From the NCBI GenBank assembly GCA_947462335.1, contig OX381707.1:21082404-21146403 (forward strand): a DNA stretch of 64,000 bases, read 5' to 3'. Each line of letters starts with the position of its first letter. Position 1 is the stretch's first letter. Below are positions 9,478 to 21,400 of the stretch, in pieces. A model generated the notes under the pieces. The model saw nothing but the letters and a program-made list of their open reading frames with translations, did not search any database and was not told where the DNA came from. Origin of the DNA: Harmothoe impar (Eukaryota > Annelida > Polychaeta > Phyllodocida > Polynoidae). A program made the translations under genes and the position numbers.

Positions 9478-11930
9478 GGTCAACTAGGCTAGGTAATTAC
9501 AACCACAAGGGCGGCTACTCAACATGCAAGTAGACCTACTACTACGAGATTGTCTTTTGACCACTCTGCCGCCGCCTGCTAGTCTGGCGATTACATGCTC
9601 TAGTATAGTTCTCCGCTCTTTTCGTCAGATGACGCCACAATAGGGTTTTTGTACATTTCCACGATACTCGCGAACATTTTAAACGCATAATGACCTATAA
9701 TAAGCAACAAAGCACACTTCTAATATATTGAATATAAGAAACATGTCAACGTTGTGTATTTCTGATAGAATGAGGCAGATTCTTTGAAATATCAACTAAA
9801 CTATAGTGAGATTGAAAATACTACACCATATCTAAAGCGATATAAAAGCTATATAAAGTCAGAACCTCTGACGGATCGGTAGGATCACTCAACCATTCGT
9901 CCTCGAAAGCAACACAGGGTTCCCGTCCAACAGGACTTTGAGCCTTGACGCTTTTGAGGAGGATTGATCTCATGCTGCTTAACATGTGGTGTAATTAATC
10001 AACACCGCGGCCCCTCTTTAGGGGCCACACAATAAACAAAGAATAAAAAAGGGTAGGACTTAGGTTTAAAGTGAATCTCCCAGGATTTTGGCGAGGTCGA
10101 CAAAGGAGGAGATAACAGATTAAACTGCAGGAGACTATACGCAAACCTTGATACTCTCAGAGGGGGAGCTCCATATTGCGGACCTGTGGTCAAGGTAATT
10201 ACAACCACAAGGGTGGCTACTCAACATGCAAGTAGACCTACTACTACGAGATTGTCTTTTGACCACTCTGCTGCCGCCTGCTGGTCTGGCCATTACATGC
10301 TCTAGTGTAGTTCTCCGCTCTTTTCGTCAGATGACGCCACAATAGGGTTTTTGTACATTTCCACGATACTCGCGAACATTTTAAACGCATAATGACCTAT
10401 AATAAGCAACAAAGCACACTTCTAATATATTGAATATAAGAAACATGTCAACGCTGTGTATTTCTGATAGAATTAGGCAGATTCTTTGAAATATCAACTA
10501 AACTATAGTGAGATTGAAAATACTACACCATATCTAAAGCGATATAAAAGCTATATAAAGTCAGAACTTCTCACGGAACGGCATCTGCAACAGATCACTC
10601 AACCAGGTGTCTTGAAATGCCACACAGGGTTCCCGTCCAACAGGACTCTGAGCCTTGTCGCTTTTCAGGAAGGTTTGATCTCATGTTGCTTAACATGTGG
10701 TGTAATTAATCAACACCGCGGCCCCTCTTTAGGGGCCACACAATAAACAAAGAATAAAAAGGGTAGACCTTAGGTTTAAAGTGAATCTCCCAGGATTTTG
10801 GCGAAGTCGACAAAGGGGTAGATAACAGATTAACCTGCAAGAGACTATACGCAAACCTTGATACTCTCAGAGGGGGAGTCCCATTTTGCGGACTTGTGGT
10901 CAGATCTATCCCTTCTAGGGGGCAGGTTGCATGTCGTAAATGTCTACTACAGACATTGGGATATATTGTTAATCTTACTCTAGGGTCTCCATAATTAGAC
11001 CCTGAATCCGTTGTTAAACGGGTGTGAGGGGGTGGTAACTAATACTTATGAGATGTTAGCTTAGTTCATAGTCTCCTTACCAATTTTCACTTGACCAGGC
11101 TGGCAGAGCCAACTAGTCTAGGTAATTATAGCCACAAGGGCGGCTACTCAAGATCTAAGTAGACCTACTACTACGAGATTGTCTTTTTGGTCCTTCTGCT
11201 GCTTAGTTATTACATCCTCCAGTCTAGCTCGCCACACCCTTTGAGCAGCACCACCATTGCCTCGGTAAAAGTGTAGGGTGTGTGCTTTCCACCTTCAGGT
11301 ATCCATAGATTCGATCACTATCACCCCCCTTGAAATGACTTCAGCTGTTAATTAGGGCGTAAAGCCACCAACCAAGTCCCTGTCAAAAGATGTGAATAAC
11401 GAAACGCGCTAGTATAGTTCTCCGCTCTTTCGTCAGATGGTGCCACAATAGGGGTTTTGTACATTCCTACGATGCTCGCGAACATTTCAACGCATAATGA
11501 GCTACATAGGCAACAAAGCGCGCTTCTAATATATTAAAATATAAAAAACAATTCAATATTGTGTATTTCTGATAGAAATGAGGCGGTTTCCTTAAATACC
11601 AACTAAACTATAGCGAGATGAAAAATACCACACCATATCTAAGGCTTTATAAAAAACTATAGAAAGTCAGAACCTCACACGGATCAGCATTCTGTTTGCA
11701 ACGGATCACCCCTGACCCACTGGTCCTCGCATGCCACACACGGCTCTGCCGTGTTTGAGCTTTGAGGTATCACCCATCAAGTGATCCATGCCGCCCAACA
11801 TGAAGCGTAATTAATAGCTGCTGTTGCATAGCACAGTGGCAGCATCTAACTAACTCTAAAGAGTTAGTCGGCCCCTCTTTAGGGGCCACACAATAAACAA
11901 AGAATACCCTGAATCTGGGACCTGCGGGCG
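9478..11930 (+). repeat. three copies of a roughly 700-bp repeat in Element 1
   Basis: 'aggtaattacaaccacaagg' begins copies at about 9490, 10193 and (as 'aggtaattatagcc') 11,121. Each carries 'tacgagattgtctttt', 'cgtcagatgacgccacaata', 'gcgaacattt', 'tatagtgagattgaaaatac', then a GC stem-loop followed by 'acacaataaacaaagaata'. Copies 1 and 2 are very alike; copy 3 is divergent with an insertion. ORFs are short and not conserved between copies. Confidence 0.8.
10008..10043 (+). terminator. stem-loop followed by AATAAA (copy 1; also 10,718 and 11,868)
   Basis: GGCCCCTCTTTAGGGGCC forms a 7-bp stem with a 4-base CTTT loop, followed by 'acacaataaaca'. It is kept in all three 700-bp copies (10,008; 10,718; 11,868) although flanks vary. 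Stem size, T-A closing pair and A-rich tail recall the metazoan histone 3' stem-loop, but the loop differs from consensus and no histone gene is upstream. It may be an RNA 3'-end signal. Confidence 0.4.
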
Positions 11931-12776
11931 AGGGTCCCAACTGTGAAGTCATTATTGGCCACATTGGTAATATCAATTAAAACTTTAGACAACACCCACC
12001 TTAAGTATCATTAACGGACAATATCAATGAACTCAGCATCCGCCTGGTTACCACATTTAGCACCAATTTTACAACTCACAGGGGCCACACTAGCCTCACC
12101 GCGCTTTTTATTGCTCTGCTGATTTCTCCAATCCAAAACATGAGGTATCTTGTCTAGCTGTGAGCTCATTGGGCTAAACAAAAAAATAATCCGTGTTCAG
12201 GTAACATGGTCCAAAAAAAAATAGGGTAGGTCTACGTCGCCTAAGGCGACGAAAGCGCGTCAAAGCGTTTACAGGGTTCGAGCCCGTGAGCTGCTCCTTG
12301 GGGCTGCAAAAAACGCTTAGACACTGAAATCCCATAGGGAAAAAATTTTGGGTTTTTGGACTTTAGGCCTTAATTTGAGGGTGATCCCGGGCTGATAGAA
12401 AAATAATTCTTGGACGAGCGGATAGCTCTGGATCTCTTTTATCTAAAACAGCGAAAAATTGATTATGGTTTCGCCGCAATTCATCCGACGGGGGGTAATC
12501 AGCCCCCCCCTCTGCCAATCAAGGCAGTGAATCTTGGCGACCGTGCGATCACTCACGGCCACCGCGACGAACCGACAGAAGAGATCGGCATCTTAGTATG
12601 ATTCGTGTGACCTACTTAGAGGCTCACACGGTGGAGGTGTGTCCGGCGTTCGGCGCGCTGATTGGCTACTGGTGGGAGGCGCTGTGCCGCGTCAAGAACT
12701 TCACCTATTTGGGGCGGCTGTTAAAGGCGCACTGAGTTGAGGTGCACCTTTAAGCAAGAGCGCGATCCGGCCTAGT

Positions 12777-12856
12777 CTTGCGGACCTCTGTTTAGAGAGT
12801 GTAGCAAGCGGCTATGTCGCGCTCTCCAACCACAGGCTTAACAGTGGTCCGCAAGA
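12777..12856. repeat. cruciform-capable inverted repeat
   Basis: 'tcttgcggacctctgttta' pairs with 'taacagtggtccgcaaga' (two mismatches) around an inner pair 'agagtg...cgctct'. The region 12,400-12,900 is notably GC-richer than its surroundings. Just downstream are short 'acacacagac/cacacaccc' repeats. No gene is supported. Confidence 0.55.
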
Positions 12857-13062
12857 CGCGTGCACACACAGACCGAACAGACACACACAGACCCACACAC
12901 CCACACACTCCTATCAGTGAGACGTCTAGCAGATTCGGGAGAGGCGACCAGGGAGGTACTCTCGGCTAGCGGCCACTAATTGCCTGTTTAGATAAGGCAC
13001 AGAAACAAGGGTGATGACAGACTACGTGTTCAAGCAGCCAACATGCCCTGACACTTGATAAT

Positions 13063-13278
13063 GGATGTGGACCGCTAAATTCGATATGGTGACATGACCA
13101 TTTCTTATAATCGACAAACGACATGAGGTCTAATGACAAGTGACATGAGGCCCAAAAAATCATAGTGACAGGTGACATGAACATTTCTTAAAATCGACAT
13201 GGGATATGAACATTATTAAGTGACATTGTCATGTGACATGGTCATTTTCTAAGATCGACATTCGACATGGGGACCCCC
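13063..13278 (-). repeat. inverted partner of the 7556-7708 GACATG repeat
   Basis: Reverse-complement match to 7556-7708, including 'gtggaccgctaaattcga' and 'cttaaaatcgacatg'. From 13,300 to 14,930 I see only low-quality ORFs and short (acacacccac)n repeats near 14,155-14,190; nothing resembles a known virus or Polinton protein. Confidence 0.7.
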
Positions 13279-14932
13279 TATCCAGAGCCCCTTGATAGAT
13301 GACAGCTGTTGTGTGTAAGAAAAGTGTATGCCTCACAATCAAAAGATGATAAAAGGCTTTATCCCACTCGATGTGGGTTTTGAATCAAATATCAAGGGAT
13401 CAAATATCAGATCGATATTTGACGTCGTCAAGTGATATCTGACGTTGTCAATCACTTTTACTATGTAGTCAAGGTCGTAAAAACAGAGCCCCCTGATTGG
13501 TCAACAGCATGAATGAAAGTTGCATCTCAAACTTTTAATACTCGGTATGGGGCCCCGTGGGGCTGGGACCAATATTTGCAATTTTCGGAAATACTGTCGA
13601 GAATTTCTAGATGGAAACACCTTGTCTGGGGTAATTTGACCTCTACTCTTCGATATTCAAGTAATACTCAAGCTATTCTGACTCTAAACATGAGTAAAAC
13701 GGTCATTTACCAGCGTTATCGGCAGCGCCGACATCAACAACTGCTGATCTCCCTTGGTTACATGACCCAGCTCCGTTTCTAAGGCCTCATGGATCGGGGC
13801 CCTGAAGGGGGATCTGCAGAGGCCCTATATCGGGCCCTAGATATGTACATTATATTAATATCTCATAACTTAATTTACTCTAAAATCTTTTGATAGTTCA
13901 TAACCTTGACCCTTATCTCCTTTTCTCGCGGGATAAAGATAGAATTTGGTTGTTGGCGTGGCCTCTCGTGGATATCTGCTCTTCTCCACGGCACCTCTCG
14001 AGCCCCCTGCGGGGCCTCTAGGGGCTGCTAGACGTCTCTCTGCTATGTAGTGTGGGATGTAAAAGAACCCTTGTCTCGGTAAAAGGGCCAATAGATTCGA
14101 TCACCATCACCGCTCTTGAAATGACCATAGCTGTTAACTAAGGCGTAAAGCAACCCACACACCCACACACCCACACACCCACACATTTTTCTGTATGAGC
14201 CTTCAGACCTCAAGCTGCTCAGTGTACGGGACTAGGTTTTGTCATAGGCCCTACGGACGCTACTCAAGGTAAAAATAAGAGAGCTGTCTCACCATGACAT
14301 TGGGCTGGCTGTAGTTTTTTATGTTTCGGTACCTACAACCAAAACAGCCAGTACCCGCCCCAGGGCTTCATGTCGCACGCGGGAAAAGTATAACGGTGGC
14401 GCCAACTGTCGGAATAGCGGGTACACTACGTCAGTAGTTCTTTTGTTCTCCGCTGAGTGACTGGGCGAAATGTAGTCGGTAGCTCTATTTTCTGTGCACT
14501 GTTCTGTTCATTTTCTACACTTAACACTTAAATAGACCGCGTGTTTGTACAAGCTAAACGTTTTTATCAGTGCAAAAATTAAATAAGCATCGGATAGAAC
14601 ACTAAAAAATGAGAAAGTAATCCAGCGCTTAGTATAAGGCACCAGTTTTATCATGAGACACCGAAAGTCTGGTTTTTTTAAGGTGGATAAGACAGTCGAC
14701 TGAGAGCTCCAAACTAACCAAAAACGTACCAGAGGGAGAACGTACCCGACAGGGCAGGGGCCTTCTACACCCCGGCTCTGATTGATGAGCAAGCGACAAG
14801 TGCTACAGAGGGCCTATTCCTCTTTTGAGGTGGGCCCGAAATTGAACAAAAGAATAAACTCAAGAAAAAGCCTTAGGCTTAAAAGAGTTGTAGATACTGA
14901 TTTTAACGAAGAAGTCACATTCATTAGTTTAC

Positions 14933-15634
14933 AAATAGCCCGTGTAAGTACGCCCATGTCTTGCTTATTTCTCATAGGGTTGTAAGATAGTCACATCATG
15001 ATGCACATCATCATAAACGCGATCATGATACCTTTCATTGTAAGTAGACTCGCCTCTCTGCCCTCTCTTTTAGAGAGGGCAGAGAAGCGAGTCTCACTCT
15101 TAAAAAACCCTGCCCCTCCCCCCCTCCCCCCCTCCCCCCCCCATGCATCTTAAAGAGTGCCCCCCAGAGTGCCCCTCTCCCCCCCTCCTAGAAAAAAAGA
15201 GCCGTATTTTTAAATTATTTTTTAGCAAGCTTTTTCAGCTTGCTTTTTTTTTCTTTTTTTAAATTTATTTATCCATCAAAATCTCAAGTGACTTATTTTG
15301 AAAGCCAACCTAGTAGTCACGTGACCCCCTTAAGTAGGTCACTTCCCGTCACGTGACCTATTTGAATTTCCCGCCAACATGGTGGTCACGTGACCCTCTT
15401 AAGTAGGTCACTTCCGGTCACGTGACCTATTTGAATTTCCCGCCCAAAGGTCACGTGACCGGAAGTAGGTCACTTCCGGTCACGTGACCTATTTGAATTT
15501 CCCGCCAAAAGGGAGGCCTCTCATTGGCTGCTTTTGAATTTCCCGCCAAAAGGGAGGCCTCTGATTGGCTGCAGGTCGATTGAGTAATAAACAGTACTTA
15601 ACTATAGTCCCGTTCCGATACATACTATACTACT
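14933..15634 (-). repeat. Element 1 right TIR
   Basis: Inverted copy of 6223-6933 with only small length differences in homopolymer runs. It has the same array of CACGTG, ETS-like, E2F-like and CCAAT motifs, polypyrimidine run and hairpin. High arm identity suggests either recent insertion or arm homogenisation. Confidence 0.85.
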
Positions 15635-16073
15635 AACACCCAGAGGTCAATTATCATACTTTGGTAACCGAGTGTATACGGAGTAGGTCCTGATATGAAA
15701 AATAGCAAATCTAGGAAAAATTGTTTGAGAGTGATATTTCACTTTCCCTAATCTTAATTTTTGTCAGATTTTTGTCCAATTTTTTAGAATGGCGCTTATG
15801 TCGTTTTGCATCCAAACTCTTCATATATCTTTTTAAAACCTCTTGGCATAGCCAATGAACAGCGTTATGTGCCTGCCTAATTCTTAGTTGGGTTTTAAAA
15901 TGTATCATATTATATTATGCTGAGTCACTATTAACATAGCATTGAGAGATCAACTCGACTTAACAAATACAGACGCTCAGTAGTGGTTCAGTACTCAATA
16001 CAATGGCACAATAGCAGTCAGACAGCTGTAACACAATCATATTACATATAAATAAATACATACGGGAGTGGTC

Positions 16074-16341
16074 ATTTTCTAACAGCGTGGATTTTCCCGA
16101 GAACGGGTCAAATTTTTTTGTGTCCCCCCTTCAGGTAAGTTGGAATTGAGTGCAGCCGACCCCTTTGAGCTATAGTAATGCGCAGGCTTTTTTACTAAAA
16201 AGGGGTGCAATTTTTTTGGTCCTCCCTCAAGAGGGGTCCAAATCTTTTTGGTTCCCCCCCTTCAAAGGGTCCAAATCTTTTTGGTCCCCCCAAATCCGCC
16301 AACCCCCCCCCCCCCACTGTTGTTAAAAAATGACCACTCCC
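16074..16341 (+). mobile_element. PIF/Harbinger-type MITE, copy 1
   Basis: Ends GGGAGTGGTCATTTT and AAAATGACCACTCCC, flanked by TAC/TAA. The body has repeated 'ttttttggtccccc' modules and 'ccgacccctttgagctatag'. Two full relatives are at 41,687 and 61,516. Three-base TWA duplications fit the PIF/Harbinger superfamily. Confidence 0.75.
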
Positions 16342-16814
16342 TAAGGGGAGTTAATGTAAACATGGTATTGATTGCAGCTCTATCTAGCATTTGGCTGAGA
16401 ACAGTGCTAGAAAAGTTCTCTTTGCAAGCACTTTAAGGTAGGTAGACGCCATAGTCTAGAAGTAATTAGATTTCGTCAGAATTTTTGCAATGAGGCCCAT
16501 ATTATAAGTAGTCTCAAATGGTGTAAAGGAAATAGGGGGCTCCCGAGCTACTTTCTGAGATATCTGGCTTTGAGTTTGGAGTGATCTGTAACAGGATCAT
16601 ATGGTGATAGTACATATGTGCATGAAATAGCATTTTACAGTAATTAACTTTCCCTATAATTCTCCCAGGATATGGTCTATAATCGTTTACACCAAGAAAC
16701 AATATATTGAACATATGGTCCCCTGCATATTTTAAAGGTTTTTGGTGTTTGAAGTAAAAGAATATATAAATGGAGCACACAGTCTTGATGTGGTACAGGT
16801 ATAGCTTTCAGCAT

Positions 16815-16905
16815 GCCTGCTAACAGAGCCCCAGTAGAGTAGGGGTAAAGCTTTAGACTCACATGCAGGAGGCCCTGGGTTTAAGCCACAGTCATGCCGG
16901 ATGGG
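16815..16905 (+). repeat. tRNA-derived SINE fragment (tentative)
   Basis: 'tagagtaggggtaaagc' resembles an A box and 'ccctgggtttaagcc' a degraded B box 40 bases on, the usual order and spacing of a tRNA-like SINE head. No cloverleaf was completed. The rest of 15,641-17,300 holds no recognisable gene. Confidence 0.35.
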
Positions 16906-17306
16906 ATGTTTTTGACAATACATGAAAATATGACAATCTGACACATGGGCCCCCATCTGGAGTCTTGTGGAAGAACTACATGTCCACATGCGCACAAGGC
17001 TGCGTACTGAGCTCAGTTTGAATAGAGCCTAGCCACCTTAAAAGCGTTTCTGTCTTAGGTTAGCCGGCATGCTGGGGATACCTTATTCCAGAGTTTAATT
17101 CCCCTTACAGTGGGCTTTTACGGTTGCCTAGGTTTACTGTAGTAGCGTACTCAAGCAGACCAGCATCTTTGGTTCTGGTGGTTCAATTTGCTTGTATAAA
17201 TGATAAACCAAACTCTCGTGGGTTATGACCACTATAGGCCCTACCATATATATACATTTGTGTAACATTAGTAACAGCTGCATGTCAAAACGAACATGGA
17301 GATTGG

Positions 17307-18376
17307 CGTAGTATAGTATGTATCGGAACGGGACTATGGTTAACTACTGTTTATTACTCAATCGACATGCAGCCAATCAGAGGCCTCCATTTGGTCACGT
17401 GACCGGAAGTGACCTACTTAGGGGATTAGTTGTGACGTCACGTGACCTAGTTAGCCAATCAGAGGCCGCCATTTGGTCACGTGACCGGAAGTGACGTCAT
17501 ATGACCTACTTATGGACCGGAAGTGACGTCATATGACCTACTTAGGGGACCGGAAGTGACGTCATATGACCTAATTTAGGATCACGTGACCGGAAGTGAC
17601 CTGATGAGTCACTTGACCGGAAGTGACGTCACATGACCTAATGGCCAACCGGAAGTGAGTGACCTCATTGAGGATCACGTGACCGGAAGTGACCTGATTG
17701 ATCACGTGACCGGAAGAAGAAGAAGTGACGTCACGCGACTTAATGAAGAGATGAGCGTCTTTAAGGGGTCACGCGCTTTAAAATGTGATATATATTTTTT
17801 TTGGAGGAGGAGGAGGAGGAGGAGGAGAGGAGGAGAGGAGGAGGAGGAGGAGGAGGAGGAGGAGGAGGAGGAGGCGAGTCTCTTATTTTTTTCGGTAAAC
17901 CAATAAAAAACACCACGATATAAGTTTGTTTTTTCATTTTTATTGTTTTACGAGCGACTGGAAGTGACTTATTGAACTAGGTAGAAGCGTTCTTTAGAGT
18001 GTATAAGGGGGGAGGGGAGGGGAGGGGAGGGGAGGGGAGGGGGGAGGGGGGCCCCTTTAAGATGCATGGGGAGGGGGGCGCTTTTAGGATGCATGGGGCG
18101 GGTGGGGGGGAGGGAGGGAGGGGAGGGGAGGGGAGGGGGGAGGGGGGCACTCTAGGGGGGCGCTCTAAGGGGCGTTTGTCTCTTTTAAGAAAAAAAGAAA
18201 AGAAAAGATTTTAATCGAGAGACACGCTTCTTCCTCTCGAGAGGAAGAAGCGTGTCTCTTCATTTTTTTTTGTTTAGGATCACGTGACTGGAAGCGACGT
18301 CGTCACATGAGTGATGCTTTAAGAGACTGCGCGACTTACTAGTAAAAGAAGACGTATGAAAATAAAAACACAACAA
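17307..18376 (+). repeat. Element 2 left TIR
   Basis: About 1,070 bp. Outer part: two CCAAT boxes, eight 'ccggaagtga' ETS-like sites, six TGACGTCA CRE sites and about seven CACGTG cores, often touching each other. Then (gga)n at 17,803-17,875, 'caataaaaa' on the outward strand, G-rich runs (18,006-18,160) and a hairpin. The first base is C instead of A, the only departure from the AG terminus. ORFs over the polypurine runs (Arg/Glu or Gly/Glu repeats) are artefacts. Confidence 0.85.
18215..18262. repeat. perfect hairpin in Element 2 left TIR
   Basis: 'gagacacgcttcttcctctc' is followed directly by 'gagaggaagaagcgtgtctc', a perfect, loop-free palindrome of about 20 bp per arm. The right TIR lacks it: there 'tgaagagacac' runs straight into the C-rich tract near 26,041-26,055, as if the hairpin was deleted. 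Confidence 0.85.
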
Positions 18377-18390
18377 CAATTTATTTTATT
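18377..18390 (-). terminator. candidate poly(A) signal for PolB
   Basis: The plus-strand text TTTATTTTATTTT gives AATAAA on the minus strand about 95 bases past the PolB stop. It lies at the inner edge of the left TIR. No experimental support. Confidence 0.35.
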
Positions 18391-18478
18391 TTTTTATTTA
18401 TTTTTTTTCAATCTTGATAAACACTCTATTTTTGAAAAGATGCACTCAATCAATCAATAACACGCTTATTATTTTTTT

Positions 18479-21400
18479 TCATATCTCTAAAGGACTCGTT
18501 GTCACACCGTCAGAATGCACGCGACGCTTATAATACAAGTAGCGCACGCTGTCTTTCTCTATGGTGTAGGTGACCATTTTGTTTCGCACCACTTTGAAAT
18601 TTCTATTTACAGCAATGAGAGTTTTTCGTTGGCGAAGAACATCCAAGAAGTCGTCTGGTTCCTTAGGGTTTTGTTTCTTCTGTACGCCTTTTGCACTCCA
18701 TTTTTTGGATTTTCTTTCACCGGTGCCGCTGACTCGATCGTAGCAAATGTAAGTCTTAGGGTTGAGACTTAGGATCCCGTCACCTTCCCACTCCGCTTTC
18801 ATAAGCCCCGAAGTTCTCAGATCGTGAAGGTACCGTCTCTCACAACATCCGCCGGGCGGCGGACACCATTCTCGCACTCTTTCCGTTTTTGTCTTCACGA
18901 AAAGCTCTAAGTGATCGTCGCACACCGCTGTCGGAATCCACTTTCGTTTCTCTCTGAAGTACGTCTCTCTCAGGCGAGGTTTGACTAGGTCATCCAACGT
19001 GTCACCGCTGAGAGCCATGTAAAGACTGTCGGTGTCCATTTGACAAAGGGCATAATCGCGCCGATCGACGAATCTATCCAAGAAGTCGTATGTGAACTCT
19101 AACATTTTCAACTTCGCGTACTGGTATACCATGAACCCTATTTGAATAGGGAGGTTGTTCTTGACTGTTTTCGGTTGTAGTTCGACTTCAAACAGATCAG
19201 AACTCAACTCGGACGCCTTTTTGAAGCGCCACGAATTGGCCAATAGTTCGAACTTCCGACTGTCAGTGTATCTCACCGCCGTGTGTTTTTCTTTGTTGCA
19301 GATTGTTTTACCGTACGTGGCGTTTCCCATTAACTTGTAACAGTCTGACAGAATTTTCTCGTTCTCGTTCACGTCGCCACGTTTTCGCGCCGCCGTTACT
19401 TCGTCCGCGAAACCGGCAAAGGAGCGTTTAGGTAGGTATTCTACGACCAGCTGCACTTTGGTGACTATCAAACCGTGCTCTAAATACCACTTGAGAAGCA
19501 ACGTTCCCAAGAGAATATTTTTTCCGTGGTAACTCCCTATCAGACATCTCTGAGGCGTGTTCAACAGCTTTTCTTCCTGCGCAAAGTCTGACATGTGAGG
19601 TCCTATGTCTGATATTGAAACGGACGCGTTCTTGAAAACGGGGGTCATTTCTTCGAAGTAGTCTCGTAGGTGAGGCGGCGTAGTGATGTCCACTTGAACT
19701 AAACCGAACATTTTCCCGTCTTTCACAGCGGAAAGGATGTCGCTCTCGCTCATTGCGTTTCGAGACACTTTCAAAGCGTCAACCTTCCAGCGTTGTTGGG
19801 AGGCCTTAACCCGCTCATCTCGACGCTTCATCTCTCTCCATTCGCACTCCCACAGGACGACCAGCTTGTGACCTAGCGCTTTCAAGTAAGCGCTTACTCT
19901 AGTCGTTCTGTCGCGTCTCTCCTCCCTCAGTGAAGCGCACTGATATCGGTGCGACGGTATGCACTCGTGAGCGTGCAACCAACACCCGTGAAACTGGAAA
20001 ACCGTATTAGAGGCCGCGTGAAACCCGTCCACGCGAATTCTTTGACAGCCTACAACCATCTCGCCGCCGTTCAAAGCGTGGCGCAGTTTCACGTCGCGGT
20101 CGTGCTCTACGAAGCGTAACCACTCCAAAGCGCTGTGAGAGTTTCTTTGCCTAATTTCGGGCTTGAACTCGGTCTCAGGTCGTCTCACCGCGTAATAGCC
20201 CGTGCAGTGCGCTTCGCTCATGCAGCGCAAGTACAGAGAGTTAGCATCTAGTCCTAGGATGTGTTGGCACAGTCTCGCTTCTTCGCCGTACTTGTGCTCC
20301 CTTATCCGCGTGGTGCCCTTCTCGTGAAATCTATGGAAGATGATGGAAGGACCGCCGACTAGATTTTCTTTGATCAGAGCGTGGAGGACGGCGTCGAACT
20401 GGGGGAACGTTGTGAACGCGTCTTCTAGGTTTTGGAAGAGGAACCGTAAAGTCAAACCGGCGAGAGAAACCCCGTCTTTCAACATGTCAATGCCGCGATC
20501 TTGGAAAAATTTAGCGTGATTTTTCAGAGCTTCTATGAAAGGTTTGACGTCTTTGTTGTTGTAGTGGATCAAGTAATCTCCCATAGTTTGCATCTTCTCG
20601 TCGGACCAAACTTTCTGACATGCGGCGTAGTCGGATTCGGACATTTTGACGCCCGTCAGTTCGCTGTCAAAAGCCGATCTCGGTGGCAGTGTTCTGTTTG
20701 CCAGTTTCCTGGTAGACGTCATCCATTCGTAAGGAAAGTGACCTTTCTCTTCGTTCCTGGTGAAAGCTCGCAAATAGGTCACGTAGTTGTAACCGGGTGC
20801 CAAATAGTTGACTACGTGCAAGAAAACCGTGTGCTGTGTGTAAACCCCCAAGTATTGATTGCTTCTCTTTATGACGCTGAATTCTTGGTTTCTTCGGTCT
20901 CCGGAGGCAAAGAACGAGTGAAGGCGTATTTTGATCAGGTTCAAGTCGTAACGCCCCGAGTTGAAGCCCACGACTGGAGCTTGACGGATGTATCTCAGAA
21001 GCCGCTTCTTCAGTTGAACTAACGGGTGTCTGGTCTGAGCCGCAGCGAAGCCGCCTGGAGAAGGGGTGAACGTCGCCTCCTCCAGCAGGAGAGCTTCACC
21101 TATCGCCGCATCTAACTTCGCTAAGGTCGGTCGGTAAAGTTCTAGCACAGCTTCCCCGATGACTTTGGCGTTCTCGTTTATGTGATTTAAAACTCGGTCC
21201 AACAAGGGGTCGGAATCTGCGTCGGATTCTCTGACGAAGCAGACTGGCCCCTCCCACCACGGAAAGTCGGATGCGACGCTAGCCGACAAAGGGACGTGAT
21301 CCCACAGCAGGGACACGTGTTCCGTCAACGGTTCTCTGCACGGTCTGAAGAAAGCCTCGAAATCGAAGGCGATCTTGTAAGGGTAGATTCCGGAATGTCC

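Larger units (their letters stand above)
6223..15634. mobile_element. Element 1: non-coding Polinton/Maverick-type element
   Basis: A 9,412-bp unit bounded by near-identical inverted repeats (6223-6933 and 14933-15634) and flanked by a 6-bp duplication AACACC (6217-6222, 15635-15640). Termini are 5'-AGTAGTATAG and CTATACTACT-3'. Six-bp TSDs, hundreds-of-bp TIRs and AG starts are known Polinton hallmarks. Its outermost 80 bp match those of Element 2. The interior has no ORF resembling PolB, integrase, ATPase, protease or capsid; it holds a GCT/CTG tract, three copies of a roughly 700-bp repeat, foldbacks and a segment shared with Element 2 (8300-8600). I infer a non-autonomous or gutted element mobilised in trans. 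Confidence 0.85.

Noticed and set aside
12240..12330. possible tRNA gene ('gggttcgagcccgtg')
   Set aside because: A T-arm-like string is present, but no acceptor stem or A box could be matched around it.
14155..14190. telomere-like (acacccac)n repeat
   Set aside because: Short, imperfect and not a known animal telomere unit; best seen as a microsatellite.
6223..15634. hidden integrase, ATPase or capsid gene in Element 1
   Set aside because: Looked on both strands; only short unsupported frames. A profile search of all six frames would be decisive: any integrase DDE or capsid jelly-roll hit would overturn this.
17655..17906. ORFs of Arg/Glu or Gly/Glu repeats in TIRs (also 17,999-18,214, 25,959-26,162, 26,255-26,545, 6,595-6,865)
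   Set aside because: They follow directly from (gga)n and G-rich polypurine runs, recur in both TIR arms on opposite strands and lack any non-repetitive domain.
20501..21022. 173-codon plus-strand ORF inside PolB
   Set aside because: Antisense shadow of a long, domain-rich minus-strand gene; its own sequence shows no known motif.
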